A stretch of DNA of 64,000 nt from Streptoalloteichus tenebrarius (GTDB lineage Bacteria; Actinomycetota; Actinomycetes; Mycobacteriales; Pseudonocardiaceae): NCBI RefSeq assembly GCF_024171885.1, contig NZ_JAMTCP010000004.1:124001-188000 (forward strand), in the 5' to 3' direction. The notes below the pieces were generated by a model that saw only the letters and a list, made by a program, of their open reading frames with translations, was not told the origin of the DNA and made no database searches. Shown one piece after another: positions 18,144 to 25,826 of the stretch; the stretch's first letter is position 1, and every line of letters begins with the position of its first letter. The translations under genes and the position numbers were made by a program.

Positions 18144-18602
18144 TCAGGCGGGCTTTCGCACGGTGGTCGTGTCGCTGGTCAGCGGTCGTCCGTCGGCGGC
18201 CACGGGGACGACCGGCGGGACGACGGCGCCGTGGTCGTCGACCAGGACCGAATGCGTCTCACCGGCGTCGTAGGCGTGGCGCTCGCCCCACTGGCGGAGT
18301 GTGACGATCACGGGGAACAGGTCCTTGCCGGCCGGGGTGAGCGCGTACACGCGCCGTTTGCCCGTCGGGGCCTCGACCTGGGCGATCAGGCCGTGGGCGA
18401 CGAGCTTGCGGAGCCGGTCGGCGAGGATGTTGCGGGCGATGCCCGTGCGCTGCTGGAAGTCGGTGAACGAGCGGGCGCCGTCCATCGCGTCCCTGATGAT
18501 CAGCAGGCTCCACCGGTCGCCGACCACGTCCACCGCCCGCGCGACCGGGCAGTTCGGGTCCGTCCACGCGAGGTTCCTCCCCGCCGCGTCGTCGCGTGCC
18601 AT
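18144..18602 (-). CDS. HxlR-family regulator
   Basis: ATG 18602 with GGGAGGGG upstream gives 152 residues. The family hallmarks are present: a cysteine before the first helix in DPNCPVARAVDVVGDRWSLL, the block RSFTDFQQRTGIARNILADR (recognition helix region), then LVAHGLIAQVEAPTGKRRVYALTPAGKDL with the wing. HxlR proteins are MarR-like winged-helix dimers, often sensing electrophiles through the conserved cysteine. It is divergent from an MFS exporter 80 bases away, and the gap holds an inverted repeat, so it probably represses that exporter and itself. Confidence 0.9.
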   Translation of the reverse strand: MARDDAAGRNLAWTDPNCPVARAVDVVGDRWSLLIIRDAMDGARSFTDFQQRTGIARNILADRLRKLVAHGLIAQVEAPTGKRRVYALTPAGKDLFPVIVTLRQWGERHAYDAGETHSVLVDDHGAVVPPVVPVAADGRPLTSDTTTVRKPA

Positions 18603-18623
18603 CGCCCCTCCCATGAGTTGCTC

Positions 18624-18663
18624 GTTGAAACCATTCTGGTCTAGCCTGGCAAAGAGTTTCAAA
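18624..18663. promoter_or_regulatory. candidate HxlR operator
   Basis: GTTGAAAC (18624-18631) and GTTTCAAA (18656-18663) are inverted copies (seven of eight bases) flanking the centre of the divergent promoter region. The AT-rich arms contrast with the local base composition. Confidence 0.4.
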
Positions 18664-18682
18664 TTGCAACCGACTGGGGGTC

Positions 18683-19876
18683 GTGGTGGGCCGAGGGACG
18701 AGGCTGCTGCTGGCGGTGGTGTGCGGGGTGGCGGTCGCCAGCGTCTACGCCGGGCAGCCGGTGCTGGGACCGATGGGGCACGACCTCGGCGTGGGCCGCG
18801 ACGCGGTCGGCTGGTTCGTGGCCGTGGGGCAGCTCGGCTACCTCGTTGGGCTGGTGCTGCTGGTGCCGCTGGGCGACATGCTCGACCGTCGACGCCTGAT
18901 CGCCGCGCACCTGGGGCTGGTGGCGGTCGGTCTGGGTGTCACCGCGGTCGCACCGGTCGCCTGGCTGGCGTTCGGCGGTCTCGCCGTCGCGGGCCTGTTC
19001 GCGGTGGTGGTGCAGACCGCGGTCGCCTACGCGGCCTCGATCTCTCCGCCCGAGGAGCGCGGGCGCAACCTCGGTGTCGTCACCTCCGGCGTGGTGGTCG
19101 GCATCCTCGGGGCCCGGGTGGTCACGGGAGGCCTGGCGGACCTGTGGGGCTGGCGCAGCAGCTACCTCGCCCTGGCGGTCCTCGCCGCCGGGCTCTGCGT
19201 GCTCAGCCTCGTGGCGCTGCCGGCGGAGGTCCGTGCCGGGGCCGAACGGTACGGGCAGGTGATCCGGTCCCTGGGTGGGCTGTTCGTCCAGCCGACGTTC
19301 CTCAGCCGCGGGCTGATCGCCTTCTTCCTCTTCGCCTCCTTCGGCACCCTGTGGAGCGGCATGGCGCTGCCCCTGGCCGGTGAGCCGTGGCACCTGAGCG
19401 AGGCGCAGGTCGGGTTGTTCGGCATCGCCGGGCTCGCCGGCGCTCTGGGGGCGGCCCGGTCCGGCCGCTGGGGCGACGCCGGGCACGCCAGCCGGGTCAC
19501 CGGCGTCGCGCTCGCCCTGCTGCTCGGCTCGTGGCTCGCGATCGGACAACTCGGCTGGTCGCTGCTCCTGCTGATCCTCGGCGTGGTCGTGCTCGACTTC
19601 GCCGTCCAGGCCGTGCACGTCAGCAACCAGCACGTCCTCACCACCGCGTACGCCGACCGCACCAGCAGCACGATCGGCGGATACATGGTCTTCTACTCCC
19701 TCGGCTCCGCGTTCGGCGCCACCGCGACCACCGCGCTGTTCGACGCCGCGGGCTGGACCGGCCCCACCGTCCTCGGCGCGGCGCTCGCGCTCTGCGCACT
19801 CGTCACCTGGGCGCTCACCGGCCGCACGACCAGCCGTCGCCCGCGCCACGTGGACAGTGCGGTCGGCATGGGATGA
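18683..19876 (+). CDS. MFS transporter
   Basis: The 397-residue protein has twelve predicted helices. The loop between helices 2 and 3 carries the MFS motif A as PLGDMLDRRRLI. The second half keeps YADRTSSTIGGYMVFYSLGSAFG, similar to NepI/YnfM-type exporters. Transport of a small molecule or drug outward, driven by the proton gradient, is likely. GTG 18683 is the only upstream start close to the divergent HxlR regulator, and the pairing suggests induction by the exported compound. It ends 18 bases before the stop of the convergent broken hydrolase gene. Confidence 0.85.
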   Translation: MVGRGTRLLLAVVCGVAVASVYAGQPVLGPMGHDLGVGRDAVGWFVAVGQLGYLVGLVLLVPLGDMLDRRRLIAAHLGLVAVGLGVTAVAPVAWLAFGGLAVAGLFAVVVQTAVAYAASISPPEERGRNLGVVTSGVVVGILGARVVTGGLADLWGWRSSYLALAVLAAGLCVLSLVALPAEVRAGAERYGQVIRSLGGLFVQPTFLSRGLIAFFLFASFGTLWSGMALPLAGEPWHLSEAQVGLFGIAGLAGALGAARSGRWGDAGHASRVTGVALALLLGSWLAIGQLGWSLLLLILGVVVLDFAVQAVHVSNQHVLTTAYADRTSSTIGGYMVFYSLGSAFGATATTALFDAAGWTGPTVLGAALALCALVTWALTGRTTSRRPRHVDSAVGMG

Positions 19877-19894
19877 GTCGGTGCGGGGGTGGCC

Positions 19895-20659
19895 TCAGGC
19901 GGAGCGGTGGAGTGCGTCCAGCACCAGCCGGACCAGTCCTTCGGGGTCCTCCAGGTGGACGTCGTGGGTGGTGGGCAGGCTGGTCGCCGAGACCAGGGGG
20001 TTCTGGGCGGCGACCAGGGCCAGGTCGCGGGCGATGCCCCGGCGGTGCGCGGCGAAGGCGTCGGCCACCGCCGGGGGGAGTTCCTCCTCGTCCTCGTCTT
20101 CCTCGCGCTCGCTGGAGATGACCAGCAGCGGGCAGCGGGCCTCGCGGTAGACCGCGAACAGGTCGAAGCCCTCGAACGTCGCGAGGTACTGCTCCAGGTC
20201 GGGGTTGGGTCCGTCCTCGGCGTCGAGTTCGGCGAGGAACGCGGTGACCGCCTCGTGCGCTGCGGCGGCCGCGTCCGGGTCGGGGGCGTCGTAGCTGCGC
20301 GGGCCCTGGGGGTCGCCGTGGCCGTCGACGTTGACGGCCAGGGGGCACTCGGGGTGTTCGCGTGCCCACAGGGCGGCGACCATGCCGCCCAGGGAGTGCC
20401 CAACGACGGCGGGGCGGGCCAGCTCCAGGTGCGTGACCACGGCGGCGAGGCCCTCGTCCCAGCCCCAGGGGGCGGGGGAGGACCCGCCGTGTCCGCGCAG
20501 GTCCATCGTGACCGGTCGGAGTCCGGCGTCGCGCAGCAGCGGCACGAGTCCGGACCAGTCCCGCTGGTCGCGTCCCCTGCCGTGCAGGAGCACCAGCGCC
20601 TAGCCCTGGCCGCCCCGGTCGTGGACGGCGAGCCGGACGCCGTCGGACGTCGTGATCAT
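19895..20659 (-). pseudogene. alpha/beta hydrolase split by an in-frame amber codon
   Basis: From ATG 20659 the frame reads MITTSDGVRLAVHDRGGQG, then TAG at 20602-20600, then continues in the same frame as ALVLLHGRGRDQRDW and a complete hydrolase: nucleophile elbow VVGHSLGGMVAA, a strongly acidic EREEDEDEEEL loop, and the histidine in LPTTHDVHLEDP. Strand 1 and the oxyanion loop are separated by the stop. A single CAG-to-TAG change would explain it. Restart at GTG 20593 would yield a protein without the first strand. I call it a recent pseudogene, with suppression or reinitiation as less likely options. Confidence 0.7.
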
Positions 20660-20909
20660 CTTCTCGGACACGGCGCGAGGGTCACAGCGGGAGCCGAGGG
20701 CGCACAACGGGTTTTCGGTCTGGGACGGGGCGTGGCGAACTGACGGCATGTCGTGCTGGTCGTGAGTCGGGGTGGCGGTTGGCCGGCGCTCGGGCTTGAG
20801 CAGTCCCAGCGACTGGTGGTGGCGCACCCGCTTTCGCGGAGGGCGAACGCCAGGTGCGGGGACTCACGGCAGTGGGTCGCGTGACGCCCGGTGGATCTAG
20901 GGTCGTTGC

Positions 20910-21743
20910 GTGAGCACGTATCTGGTGACCGGGGCGACCGGCAACGTCGGCCGGCACGTCGTGACCGGCCTGGTGGACGCGGGCCACGCGGTTCGCGCCC
21001 TGGTGCGGGACCCCGAGCGCGCGGCCCTGCCGGACGGGGTGGAGGCGGTGCGCGGTGATCTGGCGTCCCCGTCGACGCTGGAGCCGGCGCTGCGCGGGGT
21101 GGACGGCGTCTACCTGATGTGGCCGGGCATCCCGGTGCGGCCTGAGGTGATCGAGCTGGTCGCCGCGCACGCGCGGCACGTCGTCTACCTGTCCACCGAC
21201 GTGGCCGACCTCGCCGAGGGGGAGCGGGCGACCTCCTACCACCAGGAGATCGAGCGGCTGCTCAGGAACTCGGCCGCCGGGTGGACGTTCCTGCGGGCGA
21301 TCGACTTCGCCACCAACGCCCTGGCCTGGGCCGAGGGCGTCCGGCAGGGCGTGGTGCGCGGGCCGTACGCGGCGGCGTCCCGCTCCCTGATCCACGAGCG
21401 CGACATCGCCGACGTCGCGGTGCACGCGCTGACCACCGACGGCCACCACGGTGCCCGGTACCTGGTGACGGGGCCGGAGTCGCTGACCCACGCCGAGCTG
21501 GTGCGGATCATCGGCGAGGAGGCGGGCCGCGAGGTGCGGTGGGAGGAGGTGCCGGTGGAGATCGCGCGGGAGCGGATGGTGGCGGCGCTGGGCGACGCCG
21601 CGTTCGTCGACGCGCGGCTGGCGGTGTACCGGTCCTTCGTCGACACCCCCGAGGTGGTGACCGACACGGTGGAGCGGCTGCTCGGGCGGCCGGCGCGGAC
21701 GTTCCGGTCCTGGGTACGGGACCACGTGGACGCCTTCCGCTGA
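20910..21743 (+). CDS. NmrA-like NAD(P)-binding protein
   Basis: The protein (277 residues) begins with the dinucleotide-binding strand and glycine-rich loop TYLVTGATGNVGRHVV, and continues with RALVRDPERAALPDGVEAVRGDL and VYLSTDVADL. There is no YxxxK catalytic pair, as expected for the NmrA/TMR branch of atypical SDRs, which act as redox sensors or quinone/NADPH reductases. GTG 20910 lies six bases after TAGGGT, a leaderless layout. A second NmrA-like gene of the same size class is at 58519, and the two share architecture. No operon partner is evident. Confidence 0.85.
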   Translation: MSTYLVTGATGNVGRHVVTGLVDAGHAVRALVRDPERAALPDGVEAVRGDLASPSTLEPALRGVDGVYLMWPGIPVRPEVIELVAAHARHVVYLSTDVADLAEGERATSYHQEIERLLRNSAAGWTFLRAIDFATNALAWAEGVRQGVVRGPYAAASRSLIHERDIADVAVHALTTDGHHGARYLVTGPESLTHAELVRIIGEEAGREVRWEEVPVEIARERMVAALGDAAFVDARLAVYRSFVDTPEVVTDTVERLLGRPARTFRSWVRDHVDAFR

Positions 21744-21850
21744 GCGCGGGTGTTCCCGGCTCGGCGCGCGGGAGCCGGTGGTCGGGGTGGTGGTCGGCTG
21801 GTCGTCCGGGGCCGCCACCCCGACCCCGGGAACGGGTCGGCTCCGCCGGT

Positions 21851-22570
21851 CAGTCGCGGAGCGCCTGGTAGTCCAGGGTGTGGAAGTCCCACACCAGGCC
21901 GCGTGAGTCCCGGGTCCATCTTTACGGTGCCCAGGCCGCCGTCCCAGCCGAACTGGCCGAGGTGGGCGAAACCCCGGCGGCGGGTCCGCACACCCATGCC
22001 GAAACCGAACCCGCCGTGGTCGCAGAACAGGTGGGGGACCTGGTCTTTTCCCTTCTGCTCGGGGTGAGTTGGTCCGTGGTCATCAGCTCGACCGACTGCC
22101 GCGACAGGACGTGCGTCCCGTCGGTGCCCACGACCCCGGCCAGCAGCATGCGGCAGAACGCGAGGTAGTCGTCGGCGGTGGAGACCAGGCCGCTGCCGCC
22201 CAGCTCCAGGGGCTGGGAGCGGCTGTGCCGGCCGCCGCCGGCCGGGGTCGTACACGGTGAGCGCTCCGATGCTCGGGCCGTGGGCGTAGCCGGTGGGCAG
22301 CCGGTGGATGTTCTCCTTGGGCACCAGAACCCGGAGTCGGTCATGCCCAGTGGGGTGCACAGGCGGTCCTGGAGGTAGGAGCCGAACGTCTGGCCGGTGA
22401 CCCCGGCGACCAGCAGGCCGAGTACGTCGGCTCCGGTGTGTAGAGCCAGCGGTCTCCCGGCGGGTACACGCGTCCCTGCTGAGCGGGGTCGGTGCGGCCC
22501 GGCTCGGGTCGAACACGGTGCGGATCTCCGAACGGCCAGTCGCCGTTCTGCTCGCTTGACGGGTGTCAGG
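21851..22570 (-). pseudogene. serine beta-lactamase-like hydrolase, frameshifted
   Basis: Read right to left across changing frames, the remnant gives FDPSRAA, then ADVLGLLVAGVTGQTFGSYL, LCTPLGMTDSGFW, VPKENIHRLPTGYAHGPSIG, GGSGLVSTADDYLAFCRMLL, SVELMTTDQLTP, EQKGKDQVPHLFCDHGGFGF, HLGQFGWDGGLGT and the ending LVWDFHTLDYQALRD with stop at 21851. This is the class C beta-lactamase/esterase family (serine hydrolases). Several frameshifts are needed, and the region with the SxxK nucleophile motif is missing at the right end. The gene is dead. Confidence 0.75.
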
Positions 22571-23178
22571 GTTGGGCGGCGATGGCGTTGGGGGCACGAG
22601 GATTCGCGTCCCGGGAGAGTCCCTGACGTAGCGGTCCGGGGTAGGGGAGAGGGACCTCCCTGCTGTCGACGCCCCGGCGGCGTCCTGGTGGTGTCGGCAG
22701 CAGAGCTTTCCCTGTGCTCCCTCGCCTTTCCCGAGGCTCTGCCCGGTGACCTCGGCGCGGCCCCGCTGGTTCTGCGCACCGCGCTCTTCCTTCGCGATCT
22801 CGTGGAGCTTGCCCGCCCTGTGTCCCCGATGATTTCAGTGCTGATCAAAATCATCACTAAACCAAGGGGCAAGCTCAGCCCCCACAAAAGACCAAGCAAC
22901 GAAGAGAGGACCTCAGCGCTTCGGCGCAGTAGGCGAGGTGGGGATGCGCTCTGGTTAGCCGCTGACGGCGACGCTGTCGCGCTAGCTGGTGATCTTGCTG
23001 ATCCTCAAGCAGACGCGGCGGGTCTCCCACACCGGACGCTGGCCCTTCCCCGGCGAGGTCCCGCGGATACCTGCTGATCAACGCGCGCGGACCATGGGGA
23101 ACACCTGCGGGATCTCGTCCATGGTGTCGCGCTGGCCAAGCTGCGGATGATGTTCGGATCGTCTGCTGTCCGCTCACG
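22571..23178. other. gene-poor decayed stretch
   Basis: No intact gene is seen between the dead hydrolase and the terminator of kamA. The stretch holds copy 3 of the 32-base element near 22824, AT-rich patches and short frames without recognisable motifs. Confidence 0.45.
22824..22855. repeat. 32-base dispersed element, copy 3
   Basis: CCCCGATGATTTCAGTG with AAAATCATC further on; about 23 of 32 positions match copy 2. In this copy GATGATTT and AAATCATC form an inverted pair, so a small hairpin is possible. Confidence 0.5.
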
Positions 23179-23215
23179 GTGGGAGGGCGGGGACTGTCGG
23201 CCCCCGCCCTCCCAC
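23179..23215 (-). terminator. strong terminator hairpin after kamA
   Basis: GTGGGAGGGCGGGG (23179-23192) pairs perfectly with CCCCGCCCTCCCAC (23202-23215), a 14-base stem with a nine-base loop, starting 18 bases beyond the kamA stop. Confidence 0.8.
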
Positions 23216-23233
23216 TGTGAGGCTCTGGTGTCC

Positions 23234-24661
23234 TCAGTGGTCCTGGTGGTCGCGCCACCATGCCTTGCCGGATTCGGGCAGCGTCTGGATGGGGTCGTAG
23301 TAGGGGTAGCGCCGGGTCAGGGCGTCGGGGTCGTCGAGTTCGATGTGGGTGCGGTAGTTCTTCGTCCAGTAGGACACGCCTCGTTCACGGTCGTACTCGG
23401 CGACCTGGTGGACCCAGCGCTTGCCGACGTAGGGGACGTCGCAGACGATGCGCGGCGTGGCGTAGCCGGGCAGGTAGCCCATGATCGCGTGTTGGAGGGC
23501 CTGGGCCTCCCAGACGGCGACGCGCCAGTGTTCGGCGTTGGGGATCATGTCGCACATGTAGAAGTAGTAGGGCAGGATGTTCGCCTCGCCCTGCAACGCG
23601 AAGCACAGGTCGAGCAGGTCCGCGGGGGTGGCGTTGACGCCCCGCAGCAGGACTCCCTGGTTGCGCACGTCGCGGACGCCGACCTCCAGCGCGGTCCTGG
23701 CGGCCTCGGCCACCAGTGGGGTGACGGACTGGACGTGGTTGACGTGGGTGTGGATGGCGAGGTTGACGCCGCGTCGGCGTGCGGTGGTGGCGACGCGTTG
23801 CAGGCCCTCGACGACGCGGGGCTGGAGCCAGTGTTGGGGTAGGCCGGCGAGTGCCTTGGTGGCGAGGCGGACGTCGCGGACGGAGTCGATGTCCAGTAGG
23901 CGCATCAGGAAGTTCTCGAGCTGGTGCCAGGGGACGTTGGCGACGTCGCCGCCGGAGACGACGACGTCGCGCACGCCGGGGGTGCGCTTGAGGTAGTCGA
24001 GCATCTGTTCCTGGCGGTCGACGGGTTTGAGGGTGAGCTTGTGCTTGTCGACCTGGGTGGTGGAGTTGCCGACGAGGTCCATGCGGGTGCAGTGGCCGCA
24101 GTACTGGGGGCAGGTGGAGAGCAGTTCGGCCAGGACCTTGGTGGGGTAGCGGTGGGTGAGGCCCTCGACGACCCACATCTCGGCCTCGTGGAGGGAGTCG
24201 CGGGTGGCGAGGGGGTGGGTGGGCCAGTCGGGGTGGCGGTCGGAGCGCACGGGGAGCATGTAGCGGCGGACGGGGTCGGCGTAGAAGGCCCGGGTGAACG
24301 CCTCGGGTGTGGTGGGGGCGTGGGGGGCCATGGTGTTGAGCATCTGGGGTGGGAGCAGGGTGGACATGGTCGCCATCTGTTCCTGGTCGGCGGCCAGGTC
24401 GTCGTAGAACCGCTCGGTGAGCAGGTCGCCCATGACGGCGCGGAGTTGGCGGGTGTTCTTGACGCAGTGCGCGCGTTGCCACTGCGCGTCGCGCCACTGG
24501 GCTTCGGTGACGTCGTGCCAGCCGGGGAGTCGGCGCCAGTCGGGCTCGACGAGTTCGTGTCGCGCGTAGTCGTAGGGCTGTCGGCCGGTGCGCGCGATGG
24601 CCTCGGAGACGGTGTCGCGGGTGTACTCCGGCGTGGCCGCTGCTTCGTGAACCGCAGTCAT
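23234..24661 (-). CDS. kamA: lysine 2,3-aminomutase (radical SAM, PLP)
   Basis: This 475-residue enzyme moves the alpha-amino group of L-lysine to carbon 3, giving beta-lysine. The radical SAM cluster motif is CPQYCGHC (Cys 184, 188, 191), followed by TRMDLVGNS in place of the commoner TRRRF. Two aspartates that hold the epsilon-amino group of lysine in the clostridial enzyme are kept, in YMCDMIPNAEHWR (Asp 371) and IVCDVPYVGK (Asp 408). The PLP lysine is Lys 414. That pattern favours lysine over glutamate as substrate. ATG 24661 follows AGGAG. The gene is divergent from kdd-kal with 79 bases between starts and has its own terminator. Confidence 0.92.
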   Translation of the reverse strand: MTAVHEAAATPEYTRDTVSEAIARTGRQPYDYARHELVEPDWRRLPGWHDVTEAQWRDAQWQRAHCVKNTRQLRAVMGDLLTERFYDDLAADQEQMATMSTLLPPQMLNTMAPHAPTTPEAFTRAFYADPVRRYMLPVRSDRHPDWPTHPLATRDSLHEAEMWVVEGLTHRYPTKVLAELLSTCPQYCGHCTRMDLVGNSTTQVDKHKLTLKPVDRQEQMLDYLKRTPGVRDVVVSGGDVANVPWHQLENFLMRLLDIDSVRDVRLATKALAGLPQHWLQPRVVEGLQRVATTARRRGVNLAIHTHVNHVQSVTPLVAEAARTALEVGVRDVRNQGVLLRGVNATPADLLDLCFALQGEANILPYYFYMCDMIPNAEHWRVAVWEAQALQHAIMGYLPGYATPRIVCDVPYVGKRWVHQVAEYDRERGVSYWTKNYRTHIELDDPDALTRRYPYYDPIQTLPESGKAWWRDHQDH

Positions 24662-24680
24662 AACTTCTCCTAGCCCTCAG

Positions 24681-24728
24681 GGTGGCGTAAAGATTATGCT
24701 GCCACCAACCTGATTCGCCGTAAATCTT
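24681..24728. promoter_or_regulatory. kamA-kdd divergent promoter with inverted repeats
   Basis: On the minus strand CATAAT gives kamA a good -10 box, complement of 24693-24698. GGTGGC (24681-24686) and GCCACC (24701-24706) form one inverted pair, AAGATT (24690-24695) and AATCTT (24723-24728) another. Such symmetry in a 79-base divergent gap suggests a shared operator, but no regulator gene is adjacent. Confidence 0.4.
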
Positions 24729-24740
24729 CCGGAGGCGGAC

Positions 24741-25826
24741 GTGACGGAGGCGCCGGTGTCGCGGTCGGGACAGACTGACGCCATGGAGTCGTCCCCTTAC
24801 GGGCTGCATCGGGTGGTCGAGCCGGTGGGGGTGCTGCCGCAGCAGGCGTGGCGGTTGGACCCTGATCCGCGGCCGTGGCCGGACGAGGTGGTCGTCGACG
24901 TCGAGCGGTTGAACCTGGACGCGGCGTCGTACCGGCAGTTGCGGGAGGCGCACATCAGTGGCGCGGCGGTGCGGCACGCGGTGCTCCAGATCGTGGATGA
25001 GCGCGGGAAGATGCAGAACCCGGTGACCGGCTCGGGCGGGATGTTGCTGGGCACGGTGCGGGAGGTGGGGCCGCGGTCGCCGTTGGGGTTGCGGGTGGGT
25101 GACCGGGTGGCGACGTTGGTGTCGTTGACGTTGACGCCGTTGCGGATCACTGACGGGTTGGTGGACTGGGACGGGGCGTCGGAGCAGGTGCCGTGTCGGG
25201 GGACGGCGGTGTTGTTCGGGCGGTCGATCGCGGCGGTGTTGCCGGAGGACCTGCCGGAGGCGTTGGCGTTGTCGGTGCTGGATGTGGCGGGTGCGCCGGC
25301 GTTGACCGACCGGGTGGTGCGGCGGCGGGTGGCGGCTTTCGGGCGGGCGCCGGCGGTGTGTGTGCTGGGTGGGGGCGGCAAGTCGGGGTCGTTGTCGTTG
25401 GCGGCGGCGCGGCGGGCGGGTGCTGGTCGGTTGGTGGCGGTGGTGCCGTCCGAGGCCGAGGCGGGGCGGGTTCGGGGCGTGGGGTTGGCCGACGAGGTGG
25501 TGGTGGCTGATGCGCGGGACCCGTTGGGGTTGGTGGCGGCGCTCGGTTCCCGGGTGGACGTGACCGTGGTGTGTGTGGATGTGGCGGGGTGTGAGCACGG
25601 GGCGGTCCTGGCCACGGCGGACGGGGGCACGGTGGTGTTCTTCTCGATGGCGACGTCGTTCTCGGCGGCGGCGTTGGGGGCGGAGGGGTTGGCCGCGGAC
25701 GTGGAGATGCTGGTGGGCAACGGGTACGTGCCGGGTCACGCGGAGTTCGCGTTGGGGTTGGTGCGGTCGGAGCCGGGGGTGCGCGCGTTGTTCGAGGCGC
25801 GGGAGCGGCAGACTCCGCTGGTGTGA
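24741..25826 (+). CDS. kdd: L-erythro-3,5-diaminohexanoate dehydrogenase
   Basis: Kdd oxidises 3,5-diaminohexanoate to 5-amino-3-oxohexanoate with NAD. Family blocks include SPYGLHRVVEPVGVLPQQAW near the N-terminus, LNLDAASYRQL, NPVTGSGGMLLGTV, LDVAGAPALT and a nucleotide-binding glycine loop VCVLGGGGKSGSLS. VVFFSMATSFSAAALGAEG near the C-terminus is also typical. The length (361) is near the usual 340-350. GTG 24741 is taken because GGAGG lies about six bases upstream; ATG 24783 would remove a non-conserved extension. The next gene overlaps by four bases, so this is the first gene of a tightly coupled operon. Confidence 0.9.
   Translation: MTEAPVSRSGQTDAMESSPYGLHRVVEPVGVLPQQAWRLDPDPRPWPDEVVVDVERLNLDAASYRQLREAHISGAAVRHAVLQIVDERGKMQNPVTGSGGMLLGTVREVGPRSPLGLRVGDRVATLVSLTLTPLRITDGLVDWDGASEQVPCRGTAVLFGRSIAAVLPEDLPEALALSVLDVAGAPALTDRVVRRRVAAFGRAPAVCVLGGGGKSGSLSLAAARRAGAGRLVAVVPSEAEAGRVRGVGLADEVVVADARDPLGLVAALGSRVDVTVVCVDVAGCEHGAVLATADGGTVVFFSMATSFSAAALGAEGLAADVEMLVGNGYVPGHAEFALGLVRSEPGVRALFEARERQTPLV

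Noticed and set aside
17683-18304. Frames of 101 and 142 codons after pip
   Set aside because: No ribosome site, no recognisable domain, and one overlaps the HxlR gene on the other strand.
18637-18650. Second DasR-like site (TGGTCTAG) in the HxlR-MFS gap
   Set aside because: Only the left half matches the dre; the right half (CCTGG) does not, and the neighbouring genes are unrelated to chitin.
23234-24661. KamA as a beta-lysine supplier for a peptide antibiotic such as streptothricin
   Set aside because: No NRPS or other antibiotic genes are in the window, and the divergent operon has kamDE, kdd and kal, which point to breakdown.
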